A DNA stretch of 64,000 bases from Bradyrhizobium sp. sBnM-33. Its GTDB lineage: Bacteria > Pseudomonadota > Alphaproteobacteria > Rhizobiales > Xanthobacteraceae. Positions within the stretch are counted from its first letter, which is position 1. Every line of letters starts with the position of its first letter. The notes under the pieces were generated by a model. It saw only the letters and a list, made by a program, of their open reading frames with translations, made no database searches and had not been told where the DNA came from. Of this stretch, positions 1 to 8,160 are shown one piece after another. The translations under genes and the position numbers were made by a program. The stretch is taken from the NCBI RefSeq assembly GCF_032917945.1, contig NZ_CP136624.1, positions 8,184,001 to 8,248,000 on the forward strand, read 5' to 3'.

Positions 1-80
1 AGAAATCCGCGATCGAGGATCGAGACCTTCGCCTCTGAGAGGGGCACGAACGAGCCGTTGACGTAAGCGATCTGTTCCAA
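1..80 (-). CDS. dat: D-amino acid aminotransferase, N-terminus only
   Basis: Only the first 26 codons lie in the window; the gene runs off the left edge. The translation from TTG at 80 begins MEQIAYVNGSFVPLSEAKVS followed by ILDRGF, the characteristic N-terminal strand and DRGF turn of class IV PLP-dependent aminotransferases (D-alanine/D-amino-acid transaminase, branched-chain transaminase, ADC lyase). An AGGAG at 89-93 sits 8 bases before the TTG, which decides this start. It is on the same strand as the upstream glt-type transporter genes and close to a DadA-like dehydrogenase, so a role in D-amino-acid metabolism is favoured over a branched-chain role. That last step is inference. Confidence 0.75.
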   Translation of the reverse strand, partial: MEQIAYVNGSFVPLSEAKVSILDRGF

Positions 81-184
81 AGTAGAGTCTCCTGGAGGTA
101 GTAAAGCTGTTGCGGTGAACCTTATCGGAAAACTGTTAGCGGCGAGAACCTCTCGTCGTCGCGGATGATTTCGATGGCCACCAT

Positions 185-270
185 CGTCATTGCGAGGAGC
201 GCAAGCGACGAAGCAATCCACCTATCCGCTATGCCGCCCTATGGATTGCTTCGCTTCGCTCGCAATGACG
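185..270. repeat. Dispersed palindromic repeat, family A, copy 1
   Basis: Left arm starts CGTCATTGCGAGGAGCG and ends GAAGCAATCCA; right arm is TGGATTGCTTCGC to GCAATGACG. The left arm is longer, so the hairpin is asymmetric and the element has an orientation. The same element recurs at 14042, 21562, 49340 and 62693. It fills most of the gap between the transporter operon and the aminotransferase gene. No other gene is seen at 81-286. Confidence 0.9.
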
Positions 271-286
271 GTAGCGGCCACCGCGC

Positions 287-1018
287 CTAATGCGACAAAA
301 TCTTCGACAAGAACTTTTGCGCGCGCTCGCTGCGTGGGCTGCCGAAGAAATCGGCCTTCAGCGCATCCTCGACGATCTCGCCCTTGTCCATGAAGATCAC
401 GCGATGCGCGACCTTGCTGGCAAAACCCATTTCGTGGGTGACGACCATCATGGTCATGCCCTCATGGGCGAGATCGACCATGACGTCGAGCACCTCGCTG
501 ATCATCTCGGGGTCGAGCGCCGAGGTCGGCTCGTCGAACAGCATCGCGATCGGGTCCATCGCAAGCGCGCGGGCGATCGCGACGCGCTGCTGCTGGCCGC
601 CGGATAGTTCAGCCGGGTACTTGTTTGCATGCACCATCAACCCGACGCGTTCGAGCAGCTTGTTGCCCTTGGCCACGGCCTCGTCATGCGAGCGGCCCAA
701 TACCTTCTCCTGCGCGAGACACAAATTCTCGATAATGCGCAGATGCGGAAACAGCTCGAAATGCTGGAACACCATGCCGACGCGGGCGCGCAGTTTTGGC
801 AAATCGGTCTTGGGATCGTTGACCTTGATGCCGTCGAGAATGATCTGGCCTTCCTGGAACGGCTCCAGCGCGTTGACGCATTTGATCAGCGTCGACTTTC
901 CCGAGCCTGACGGACCGCACACCACCACCACCTCGCCCTTGGCGACGCTGGTGGTGCAGTCCTTCAGCACCTGGAAACTCGGCCCGTACCATTTATTGAC
1001 GTGGCTGATTTCGATCAT
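287..1018 (-). CDS. Amino-acid ABC transporter ATP-binding protein (GltL/GlnQ type)
   Basis: A 243-residue polar amino-acid transporter ATPase. It has Walker A GPSGSGKS at residues 35-42, the Q-loop in [10 protein letters not shown], the signature LSGGQ at 138-142, Walker B with FDEPTSALD at about 160-169 and the switch histidine in VVTHEMGFA. The length is normal for the family. It follows two permease genes and a GltI-like binding protein on the same strand, 6 bases after the nearest permease, so it should energise that GltIJKL-type importer at the inner membrane. Substrate is most likely an acidic or other polar amino acid. The nearby DadA and D-amino-acid transaminase suggest D-forms may also be taken up, which is inference. 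Confidence 0.93.
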   Translation of the reverse strand: MIEISHVNKWYGPSFQVLKDCTTSVAKGEVVVVCGPSGSGKSTLIKCVNALEPFQEGQIILDGIKVNDPKTDLPKLRARVGMVFQHFELFPHLRIIENLCLAQEKVLGRSHDEAVAKGNKLLERVGLMVHANKYPAELSGGQQQRVAIARALAMDPIAMLFDEPTSALDPEMISEVLDVMVDLAHEGMTMMVVTHEMGFASKVAHRVIFMDKGEIVEDALKADFFGSPRSERAQKFLSKILSH

Positions 1019-1024
1019 GGGCTC

Positions 1025-1717
1025 TCACCGAACAATAGCAATGCGCGCCTGCAGGCGCCGGACGCCATAGGACGCAACACAGGAAATCACGAAATAGACC
1101 GCGGCCGCGAACAGATACATCTCGACCAGCCGGCCGTCGCGCTGCGCCACCTTGCTGGCGGCGCCGAGGAAATCCGGGATCGACAGCACATAGACCAGCG
1201 AAGTGTCCTGAAACAGCACGATGGTCTGAGTCAGCAGCACCGGCAGCATGTTACGAAACGCCTGCGGCAGCACGATGTAGCGCATGGACTGCGCGTAAGT
1301 CAGGCCGAGCGCGCTTGCTGCAGCCGGCTGACCCTTGGAGATCGACTGGATGCCGGCGCGCATGATCTCGGAGAAATATGCCGCCTCGAACATGATGAAG
1401 GTGACGAGTGACGAGGTGAACGCGCCGACACGAATGGGACGCGATGCGCCGGTCAGCCACTGGCCGATATAGGGGACCAGGAAGTAGAACCAGAAGATGA
1501 CAAGCACCAGCGGCAGCGAGCGCATGAAGTCGACATAGAGCCCGGCGACGCGGCCGAGCAGCTTGTATCCGGACAGCCGCATCAGCGCGATCAGCGTGCC
1601 GAAGATCAGGCCGCCCAGCGCCGACAACCCGGTCAGCATCAGCGTAAAACTCATGCCGTCGAGGAACAGATACGGCAGCGAGCGGCGGATGACATCGAAA
1701 TCGAGATTGTCGAACAT
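1025..1717 (-). CDS. Amino-acid ABC transporter permease (GltK type)
   Basis: A 230-residue inner-membrane permease beginning MFDNLDFDVIRRSLPYLFLD. It has about five hydrophobic segments and the conserved cytoplasmic EAA loop, here AAASALGLTYAQSMRYIVLP, which docks on the ATPase. An open frame extends upstream of 1717 on this strand, but that part is an out-of-frame reading of the neighbouring permease; ATG at 1717 gives the normal GltK length. The start lies 2 bases after the GltJ stop, so the two permeases are surely co-translated. HisM family; paired with the other permease as a heterodimer. Confidence 0.93.
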   Translation of the reverse strand: MFDNLDFDVIRRSLPYLFLDGMSFTLMLTGLSALGGLIFGTLIALMRLSGYKLLGRVAGLYVDFMRSLPLVLVIFWFYFLVPYIGQWLTGASRPIRVGAFTSSLVTFIMFEAAYFSEIMRAGIQSISKGQPAAASALGLTYAQSMRYIVLPQAFRNMLPVLLTQTIVLFQDTSLVYVLSIPDFLGAASKVAQRDGRLVEMYLFAAAVYFVISCVASYGVRRLQARIAIVR

Positions 1718-1719
1718 CG

Positions 1720-2451
1720 CTATTTCCCCGTGATATAGCCGGGGATCGCCAGGCTGCGTTCGAGGAAGCGCATGCCGGTGACGACGACGATGTTGATCGC
1801 GAGATACATTACGGTTGCGGCGGTGAAGGCCTCGAACACCTGGAAGGAGAACTCCTGCATCGCCCGCGCCTGGCCGGTCAGTTCGATCAGACCGATGGTG
1901 ATCGCGACAGACGTATTCTTGATGGTGTTGAGGAATTCGGAAGTGAGGGGCGGCAGGATGATGCGGAACGCGATCGGCAGCAGCACGTAGCGGTAGCCCT
2001 GCGCCGTCGTCAGCCCGAGCGCGGTCGCGGCATTCTTCTGTCCACGCGGCAGCGAGGCGATTCCTGCGGCCAATTGCACGGCGACGCGCGCCGACATGAA
2101 CAACCCGACCCCGATCGCCGCCGTCCAGAACGGCGCATTGGGAAGCTGCTTCAGCCACAGGCCTGCGGCGCGCGGCAGCAGTTCCGGCAGCACGAAGAAC
2201 CAGAGGAATAGCTGCACCAGCAGCGGCATGTTGCGGAAGAATTCGACATAACAAAAGCCGATCCAGGACGCGGTTTTCGACGGAAGGCTCCGCAGAATGC
2301 CGACGATCGTGCCGAAGATCAGCGCAATGACCCAGGCCAACAGCGCGGTCTTGATGGTCAGCAGTAGTCCCGACACTAGCATGTCGAGATAGGTGCCGGC
2401 CCCGGTCGGGTTCGGCTCGAAAAAGATGTGCCAGTTCCAGTTGTAGTTCAC
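1720..2451 (-). CDS. Amino-acid ABC transporter permease (GltJ type)
   Basis: A 243-residue permease starting MNYNWNWHIFFEPNPTGAGT, a typical GltJ N-terminus. Several transmembrane stretches are visible (for example LLLTIKTALLAWVIALIFG) together with an EAA loop AATALGLTTAQGYRYVLLP. It is the first permease of the importer, reading toward GltK and the ATPase. The upstream gap to the binding-protein gene (2452-2667) contains a dispersed repeat, so translation or mRNA abundance of binding protein and membrane genes may be uncoupled, as often seen in ABC operons. Confidence 0.93.
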   Translation of the reverse strand: MNYNWNWHIFFEPNPTGAGTYLDMLVSGLLLTIKTALLAWVIALIFGTIVGILRSLPSKTASWIGFCYVEFFRNMPLLVQLFLWFFVLPELLPRAAGLWLKQLPNAPFWTAAIGVGLFMSARVAVQLAAGIASLPRGQKNAATALGLTTAQGYRYVLLPIAFRIILPPLTSEFLNTIKNTSVAITIGLIELTGQARAMQEFSFQVFEAFTAATVMYLAINIVVVTGMRFLERSLAIPGYITGK

Positions 2452-2558
2452 GCTGCACCTTGTCCCCGAAAGTGCCGGTAAAGCTCTTGGTTATGACTGC
2501 GTATGCAAATGTCCGGCCATCTTTATCGCAAAATGGCCGGACCTTCGACTTTCACCCC

Positions 2559-2658
2559 TCATCCTGAGGAGCCGCGCATTGCGCGGCGTCTCGAAGGATA
2601 GAGGCCCGATTGGGGCCTCATGGGTTCGAGACGGCGCTGGCGCGCCTCCTCACCATGA
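2559..2658. repeat. Dispersed palindromic repeat, family B
   Basis: Begins CCTCATCCTGAGGAGC and ends GCGCCTCCTCACCATGAGG, with internal arms GCGTCTCGAA and TTCGAGACGGCGC. It sits between the binding-protein gene and the permeases of the transporter operon. It may form a 3-prime stabilising hairpin on the binding-protein message. Confidence 0.8.
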
Positions 2659-2667
2659 GGATCTGCG

Positions 2668-3579
2668 TTACTTATACGAATCCGGATCCGGCGAATCCGA
2701 CGGCTTGGCGAACTGGTTCTTCAGTTCGGCGCTGATCGGCGAGTTGAGGTTCAGCCCCTTGGGCGGGATCTTCTGCGTGAACCATTTGTCGTAGATCTTC
2801 TGGCCCTCACTGCTCGTGTAGAGCGCGGCGGTCGCGGCATCGACCACCTTCTTGAAAGCCGGATCGTCCTTGCGCAGCATGATGCCGTAGGGCTCGGGCT
2901 TTGAGAACGCATCCTTGGAGATGACGTAATCGCCGGGCGCTTTTGAGCCGGCAACCAGGCTCGCGAGCAGGATGTCGTCCATCACGAAGGCCACCGCGCG
3001 ATCGGTCTCGACCATCAGGAATGCCTCGGCGTGATCCTTCGCCGGGATGATGTTGATGTTGAGGCCGCGCGCCGCGTTGGCTTCGGTGAGCTGCTTGATA
3101 TTGGTGGTGCCGGCGGTGGAAACCACCGACTTGCCCTTGAGATCGTCGATCGAATTGATCTTGCTCGCCTTCTTGGTGACGTAGCGGCTAGCGGTCAGGA
3201 AATGGGTGTTGGTGTAGGAAATCTGCTTCTGGCGCTCGGCATTGTTGGTGGTCGAGCCGCATTCGAGATCGATCGTGCCGTTGGCAAGCAGCGGGATGCG
3301 CGTCGACGACGTCACGGGGTTGAGCTTGATCTCAAGCTTGTCGAGCTTGAGCTCTTTCTTCACGGCATCGACGATCTTGTAGCAGATGTCCATGGCGTAG
3401 CCGATCGGCTTCTGGTTATCGTCGAGATATGAGAACGGAATCGACGAGTCGCGGTAGCCGAGTGTAATGGCGCCGGTCTCCTTGATGTTCTTCAGCGTCC
3501 CGGTGAGCTCCTGGGCCGTTGCCGGCCCGGCGCACAACGCACCCGCGACCAGACAGCCGATAATATGACGGTGTTTCAC
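2668..3579 (-). CDS. Amino-acid ABC transporter substrate-binding protein (GltI type)
   Basis: A 303-residue periplasmic binding protein. GTG at 3577-3579 is chosen: it is preceded by GGAGG with good spacing and starts a clean signal peptide (KHRHIIGCLVAGALCAGPATA). An upstream ATG at 3621 would add 14 residues that spoil the signal. The mature part has the GltI fingerprint GTIDLECGSTTNNAERQKQI, known for glutamate/aspartate binding proteins, and the family feature IGYAMDICYKIVDAVK. It is followed by two permeases and an ATPase, making a full importer, and lies 43 bases after a LysR gene that probably controls it. Confidence 0.93.
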   Translation of the reverse strand: MKHRHIIGCLVAGALCAGPATAQELTGTLKNIKETGAITLGYRDSSIPFSYLDDNQKPIGYAMDICYKIVDAVKKELKLDKLEIKLNPVTSSTRIPLLANGTIDLECGSTTNNAERQKQISYTNTHFLTASRYVTKKASKINSIDDLKGKSVVSTAGTTNIKQLTEANAARGLNINIIPAKDHAEAFLMVETDRAVAFVMDDILLASLVAGSKAPGDYVISKDAFSKPEPYGIMLRKDDPAFKKVVDAATAALYTSSEGQKIYDKWFTQKIPPKGLNLNSPISAELKNQFAKPSDSPDPDSYK

Positions 3580-3622
3580 GTAACTTCTCCCTCCAAAGGT
3601 TTCAGATGATTGCTCATCCACC

Positions 3623-4591
3623 CTAACTCAGCAACTTGCCGGGCCGTTTGGCCGGCGGTCTCGAACCTGTCCTGGCAAGACCGCCCCCGGCGTGCCCGGC
3701 ACTATGCCTGCACAATTCGGACCAAAACAGATTTAGCGCCCGTTGACCATCATGCATTCGGCCTCTGAATGCGACTAAAGACAAAGGCAACGCCCATTTG
3801 TCGCCGCCGACCGGGACCAGCCGTTTCCGGCCGGAAGCCGCCACAGTGCCCTCCGTTAACCAAGCCACGCCGCGTCCGCTGAGCGCCATCCCGCACAACA
3901 CGTCGGACATGTCGCTTTCAATGACCCGCACACCGACAATGGGGGCGCTTTCCAGGATAAGATCAACCAGCCGGGCGAAATAGACGCCGGGCGAATACAT
4001 CAAAAGGGGGACCGGATGCGACGCCCGGCCGGGCAGCGACGCGCCTCCCTTCGCCACCAGCGCCTCGCTGGCATAGGGCCGCAGGAATTCGGTGCCGACC
4101 GTGACGCGTTCGTAGCGATCCGGATCGAGATGGATCGGCTGCTGGGCATGGTGGTAGCAGATCATCAGGTCCACGTTGTCGGAGGCCAGCGAGGTGACGA
4201 GATCGTGGATGTTGCCCACGACCACCGAACAGCTCAACCGCCGCTCCTGTGACCAGGCCTGCCACCAATGCGGCAGCCGCGCGGTGGCCATGGCGAACGG
4301 CAAAGCGATGCGGATATGTTCATTGCGGCGAAGCGGCTTGCCGCCGAGCTCGACGCGGCTGTCGAGCATCTGCCGCAGCAACTCGCCGGCATGCTCGCGG
4401 AAGCGCTCGCCTTGCGGCGTGAGCTGCGTCGGGTAGACGCTGCGGTCGATCAGGCTGAAACCGAGCCAGGCTTCGAGCGATTTGATCCGGCGGCTGAACG
4501 CGGCCTGCGACGTATTCCGCTTCTCCGCCGCGCGCGTAAAATTGCCGGTCTCGGCCACCATCAGAAAGTCCTGAAGCCAGCGAAGCTCCAT
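3623..4591 (-). CDS. LysR-family transcriptional regulator
   Basis: A 322-residue LTTR. The winged helix-turn-helix is at residues 1-60 (LQDFLMVAETGNFTRAAEKR followed by NTSQAAFSRRIKSLE), then an effector-binding domain of periplasmic-binding fold. ATG at 4591, preceded by GGGGAG, gives the canonical MELRWLQDF start; the frame is open further upstream but has no LTTR sequence there. It is divergent from the DadA-like gene and directly upstream of the GltIJKL-type operon. It is therefore the likely regulator of both, by the usual LTTR arrangement. Two ATGCAA-N3-TTGCAT palindromes in the divergent region are candidate binding sites. Confidence 0.9.
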   Translation of the reverse strand: MELRWLQDFLMVAETGNFTRAAEKRNTSQAAFSRRIKSLEAWLGFSLIDRSVYPTQLTPQGERFREHAGELLRQMLDSRVELGGKPLRRNEHIRIALPFAMATARLPHWWQAWSQERRLSCSVVVGNIHDLVTSLASDNVDLMICYHHAQQPIHLDPDRYERVTVGTEFLRPYASEALVAKGGASLPGRASHPVPLLMYSPGVYFARLVDLILESAPIVGVRVIESDMSDVLCGMALSGRGVAWLTEGTVAASGRKRLVPVGGDKWALPLSLVAFRGRMHDGQRALNLFWSELCRHSAGHAGGGLARTGSRPPAKRPGKLLS

Positions 4592-4745
4592 CACGCTCCC
4601 CGTATTGCAGGCGATCGCGGCACGGCCGCCACGACGGTCGCCTTGTGGCCGCGCATGGCCGCACGCGCCAACCGGCGCCAGTTCTCGACAGGAAATGTGA
4701 AGCTCCATGCCGGCAAACGTAGCGGGTCGCGACGCGGCATGACCA

Positions 4746-4760
4746 ATGCAAGCTTTGCAT
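4746..4760. promoter_or_regulatory. Candidate LysR operator, site 1
   Basis: A 15-base palindrome ATGCAA-GCT-TTGCAT, about 155 bases upstream of the LysR start. The arms match exactly those of the site at 4879-4893. The LTTR T-N11-A pattern is satisfied. Confidence 0.55.
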
Positions 4761-4878
4761 CGCCTCGGCTCGCTTTCGCTTCTGCGGCAGTCCTCATCAA
4801 TTCTCGCCCGCTCATATCAGCCGTTCCGCATTCGCTCATGATCGCAGCTTCCTTAGCCCGCCACGCTTCCGGCAGGTT

Positions 4879-4893
4879 ATGCAATTTTTGCAT
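4879..4893. promoter_or_regulatory. Candidate LysR operator, site 2
   Basis: A 15-base palindrome ATGCAA-TTT-TTGCAT, about 110 bases upstream of the DadA-like start. Its arms are identical to those of site 1, 133 bases away centre to centre. It contains a T-N11-A core as expected for LysR-type regulators. Confidence 0.6.
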
Positions 4894-5004
4894 CATGCAG
4901 ACTTGGCATCAATAGCAATGTTCGGGGGCCTTAAAGCTGGTGAGCAACTTCGTCCGATCGGTTCTCCCGTTTCGATCGGACGATCACCAGGACGAGTCCT
5001 CGAA

Positions 5005-6264
5005 ATGAAGATCTGTGTACTTGGCGCCGGCGTTATCGGACTGACGACCGCATGGTGCCTTGCCGAGGCCGGGCACGACGTCATCATCGTCGACCGGCAT
5101 GCCTCCACCGCGAAAGGCGCCAGCGCCGCCAATGGCGGCCAGCTCTCTTACGCGTTCGTGGCGCCGCTGGCGTCTCCGGCAACACTCAAGAAGCTGCCAT
5201 CGCTGCTGCTGTCGCCGGATGCGCCGATGCGCATCCGCGCTGGCCTCGATCCAGCCTTGATTTCCTGGGGCGCGCGATTCCTGCTTGCCTGCCGGCCGGC
5301 GGCCGTGCGCGAGACGGTTGCAGCCCAGCTCGCCCTCGCCGCCTTGAGCCGGAGCGAGCTGGCGCGGCTGACGCAAAACCTGATGCTCTCATTTGGGTTG
5401 CGAACCGCCGGCAAGCTGGTGGTGTTCAGGAGCAAACGGGAATTCGACGCGGCGCGGCGCGCTGTCATGCCCACCGGCGAGGACGGCGGGCAGCAGGTCC
5501 TGACGCCGACCGAATGCCTGGGACTCGAGCCCGCGCTCAGACTTGACGCAGGCAAACTCGCAGGCGGGATTTTTACGGCCTCCGAGCAGGTCGGCGATTG
5601 TGCCGCGTTTTGTGCAGGGCTGACGTTCAGACTACGACGTCAGCGCAATGTCGAATGGGTACTCGGTACGGAAGTTGTCGGGCCGGTTCGATCCAGCGGC
5701 CGGCTGGTCGCCGTCGACACCGGCCAGGGGCCCGTGCAGGCAGACCATTTCGTTTTGTGCATGGGCGCGGCATCGGGCGCTTTTGCGAAAGCGTGCGGAT
5801 TCTATCTGCCGATCTATCCGCTCAAAGGCTATAGCATTACCCTTTCACCGGCGCCGGAGGCGCGCCTCCTTCGGCACAGCGTCACGGATATGGAACGCAA
5901 GCTGGTGTTTGCGCCGCTCGTGCGCGATGGCCACACACCCGTAAGGGTTGCCGGCATCGCCGATCTCGAAAGCGACACCCAGATCGATCCACGACGCGTC
6001 GAAATCCTGCGCCGCGCTTCGGCCGAATTGCTCGGGATCGACACAGCCGGTGACGTCGAGCCCTGGTGTGGGCTCCGTCCGATGACGCCGGACAGCCGGC
6101 CGATCATCGGCTGGTCGCCGCTCGACGGCCTCTTCATCAATTCAGGACACGGCATGCTGGGCTGGACGCTGGCGTGCGGCAGCGCGCGGCTGACGGCGGA
6201 CATGATCGATCGCAAGCGCTCGGTCGCGCCGGCCGGGGCGTTTGCCCTGTGCCGCGCCGCCTAA
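5005..6264 (+). CDS. FAD-dependent D-amino acid dehydrogenase (DadA-like)
   Basis: A 419-residue flavoprotein of the DAO family. The N-terminal dinucleotide-binding motif is LGAGVIGLTTAWCLAEAGHD at about residues 6-25. The C-terminus has the DadA-like CGLRPMTPDSRPIIG and GHGMLGWTLACGS. Such enzymes oxidise D-amino acids to oxo-acids at the membrane, passing electrons to quinone. ATG at 5005 is used because upstream in-frame sequence has no family similarity. It is divergent from the LysR gene, and the rest of the locus supplies a transporter and a D-amino-acid transaminase. The exact substrate cannot be told from sequence. Confidence 0.85.
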   Translation: MKICVLGAGVIGLTTAWCLAEAGHDVIIVDRHASTAKGASAANGGQLSYAFVAPLASPATLKKLPSLLLSPDAPMRIRAGLDPALISWGARFLLACRPAAVRETVAAQLALAALSRSELARLTQNLMLSFGLRTAGKLVVFRSKREFDAARRAVMPTGEDGGQQVLTPTECLGLEPALRLDAGKLAGGIFTASEQVGDCAAFCAGLTFRLRRQRNVEWVLGTEVVGPVRSSGRLVAVDTGQGPVQADHFVLCMGAASGAFAKACGFYLPIYPLKGYSITLSPAPEARLLRHSVTDMERKLVFAPLVRDGHTPVRVAGIADLESDTQIDPRRVEILRRASAELLGIDTAGDVEPWCGLRPMTPDSRPIIGWSPLDGLFINSGHGMLGWTLACGSARLTADMIDRKRSVAPAGAFALCRAA

Positions 6265-6442
6265 CAAGCGGTAACGTTGCCAACGAACGGCCCGACAATC
6301 CAGGCTAGTCGTGATTGCCTGAATCGCATGGTGCGACGGCGGCCAAATTCCGTGATCCGGGATGCCGCGGCAGACCGATTGACCCTTGCGCCATTTCCAG
6401 CCTGTTGCGACGCGGACGGCGCTCCCCAGCCGCTAACACGCT

Positions 6443-6486
6443 TTTCTTCCCGGGCGATTTCAGGGAAGATCGAGCCCGGGAAGAAA
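6443..6486. promoter_or_regulatory. Inverted repeat in tctC leader
   Basis: Thirteen-base arms TTTCTTCCCGGGC (6443-6455) and GCCCGGGAAGAAA (6474-6486) with an 18-base spacer, 44 bases before the tctC start. It could be an operator or an RNA hairpin in the leader. There is no T-run, so a terminator is less likely. The rest of 6265-6530 shows nothing else. Confidence 0.5.
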
Positions 6487-6530
6487 CAAGCAGCTCTGGT
6501 ATCGAGGGAAGCCGCAGGGGAGTGTTGCAT

Positions 6531-7499
6531 ATGTTCAGACGTAGCCATTTGGCGACCGCCATCGCTGCCTTCATGCTGATATCCGCAGCCGCCGGCGCGC
6601 AGGAATATCCCACCAAGCCGATTACACTGATCGTCCCATGGCCGGCGGGCGGTTCGACCGACATCTCGATGCGCGCGATCGCCGAAAGCGCTTCGAAGGT
6701 TCTGGGGCAGCCAATAGCGATCGACAACAAGGCCGGCGGCTCCGGCACCGTCGGGCCTGCCACCATGGCGGCAAGCGCCAAGCCCGACGGTTACACGATC
6801 GCACAGATTCCGATCACGGTGTTTCGGCTGCCGCTGATGCAGGAAGTCTCGTGGGATCCGGCCAAGGACTTCACATACATCATTCACCTCACCGGCTACA
6901 CGTTCGGTGTCACCACCAGCGCCGAGTCGCCGTTCAAGACCTGGCAGGACGTCGTCGATTACGCCAAGCAGAATCCCGGCAAGGTGACCTATGCGACGCC
7001 GGGCGCCGGCACGTCGCTGCATATCGGCATGGAGCAGATCGCTTCGATGGCTGGCATCAAGCTGACGCAGGTGCCATTCAAAGGCGGCGCCGAAACCAAT
7101 GCCGCGGTGCTGGGACAGCACACCATGCTGCAGGCGGATTCGACCGGCTGGCGGCCGCTGGTCGACGCCGGCAAGCTGCGGCTATTGATGGTGTGGACCT
7201 CGGCGCGCTCGCCGAACTATCCCGGTGTGCCGACATTGAAGGAGCTCGGCTATCCAATGGTCTATGACTCCCCGTTCGGAATTGCCGGACCGAAGGGCAT
7301 GGATCCGAAGATCGTCGCCAAGCTGCACGACGCCTTCAAGAAGGCACTGGATGATCCGGCCGTGATCGCCACGCTCGCCAAATTCGACATGGTACCGAAC
7401 TACAAGAACACCGAGGACTACAAGAAATTCGTCGTCGAGGTGACCGAGTCCGAGCGCAAGGTGGTCGACAGGCTCGGGCTGGCGAAGAAGACGAACTGA
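6531..7499 (+). CDS. tctC: Tripartite tricarboxylate transporter binding protein (TctC/Bug)
   Basis: A 322-residue periplasmic binding protein of the Bug family. The signal peptide is MFRRSHLATAIAAFMLISAA and cleavage should fall after AAGA, before QEYPTKPI. The mature N-terminus has the hallmark PITLIVPWPAGGSTD. ATG at 6531 follows AGGGGAG. It is the first gene of a complete tctCBA set, so it should capture a carboxylate and hand it to the TctAB membrane unit. A palindromic repeat separates it from tctB. Confidence 0.92.
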   Translation: MFRRSHLATAIAAFMLISAAAGAQEYPTKPITLIVPWPAGGSTDISMRAIAESASKVLGQPIAIDNKAGGSGTVGPATMAASAKPDGYTIAQIPITVFRLPLMQEVSWDPAKDFTYIIHLTGYTFGVTTSAESPFKTWQDVVDYAKQNPGKVTYATPGAGTSLHIGMEQIASMAGIKLTQVPFKGGAETNAAVLGQHTMLQADSTGWRPLVDAGKLRLLMVWTSARSPNYPGVPTLKELGYPMVYDSPFGIAGPKGMDPKIVAKLHDAFKKALDDPAVIATLAKFDMVPNYKNTEDYKKFVVEVTESERKVVDRLGLAKKTN

Positions 7500-7508
7500 T
7501 CACCGCCG

Positions 7509-7655
7509 TGTCCCGGGCGCGATGCAGCGCGCAAGCGCTGCTTCGCAGAACCGGGATCCATATCGCCACGTGTGGACCCCGGCTCTGCAGCGCACCGCCA
7601 TAGCGCGTCAAGACGCGCGTAAACGCGCTGATGGCGCTGCACTGCGTCCGGGGAA
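7509..7655. repeat. Dispersed palindromic repeat, family C
   Basis: Starts GTCCCGGGCGCG and ends GCGTCCGGGGAAC, with nested small hairpins (GCAGCGC/GCGCTGC). It occupies the tctC-tctB gap. It resembles the element at 31418-31549. Confidence 0.7.
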
Positions 7656-7673
7656 CGGCTGAAAGAGCAACCG

Positions 7674-8153
7674 ATGAGTAATGACGTCAAATTCCGCCTC
7701 AACAATTCCGAACTGTGGGGCGGGCTGATCGGGCTCGCGCTTGGCGGCTTTGTCGTCTGGTCCGGACTCAAGCTGAAGCTCGGCACCATCAACGATCCCG
7801 GCGCCGGTTTTGTGCTGTTCCACACGGGCATCCTGATTTGCCTGTTCGCTATCTCGATCATCGTCGCGGCGTTGACCGAAGGCGGGCCAACTTTCGGTTC
7901 GCGCTGGGAAAATGCACGCTGGACCAAGCCGGTGATCATCATCGCCTGCCTCATCGCGTTCGCCTTTTCGCTCGATACATTCGGCTTTTTGCTGTCCTCA
8001 ATTCCGCTGATGGTGCTGCTGCTGCGCCTGGTCGATCCGGTGCGCTGGCAACTCACCATTCCGATTGCGCTGCTGGTCCCGCTCGGCATGTGGTGGATCC
8101 TCAAGCGCCTGCTCCTGATCCAGTTGCCTTCCGGCATCTTCGAAATCGGCTGA
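7674..8153 (+). CDS. tctB: Tripartite tricarboxylate transporter small membrane subunit (TctB)
   Basis: A 159-residue protein with four hydrophobic segments (LWGGLIGLALGGFVVWSGLK, FVLFHTGILICLFAISIIVA, PVIIIACLIAFAFSLDTFGF and a C-terminal one). This is the normal size and topology of TctB. The GAGDPGAGF-like motif typical of the family appears as NDPGAGFVLF. It lies 7 bases before tctA and is surely co-transcribed. Confidence 0.9.
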   Translation: MSNDVKFRLNNSELWGGLIGLALGGFVVWSGLKLKLGTINDPGAGFVLFHTGILICLFAISIIVAALTEGGPTFGSRWENARWTKPVIIIACLIAFAFSLDTFGFLLSSIPLMVLLLRLVDPVRWQLTIPIALLVPLGMWWILKRLLLIQLPSGIFEIG

Positions 8154-8160
8154 TCGAACC

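Noticed and set aside
1718..2458. Reading of the GltK frame as one long 477-residue protein from 2458
   Set aside because: The upstream half is an arginine/histidine-rich out-of-frame translation of the GltJ gene; GltK starts at 1717.
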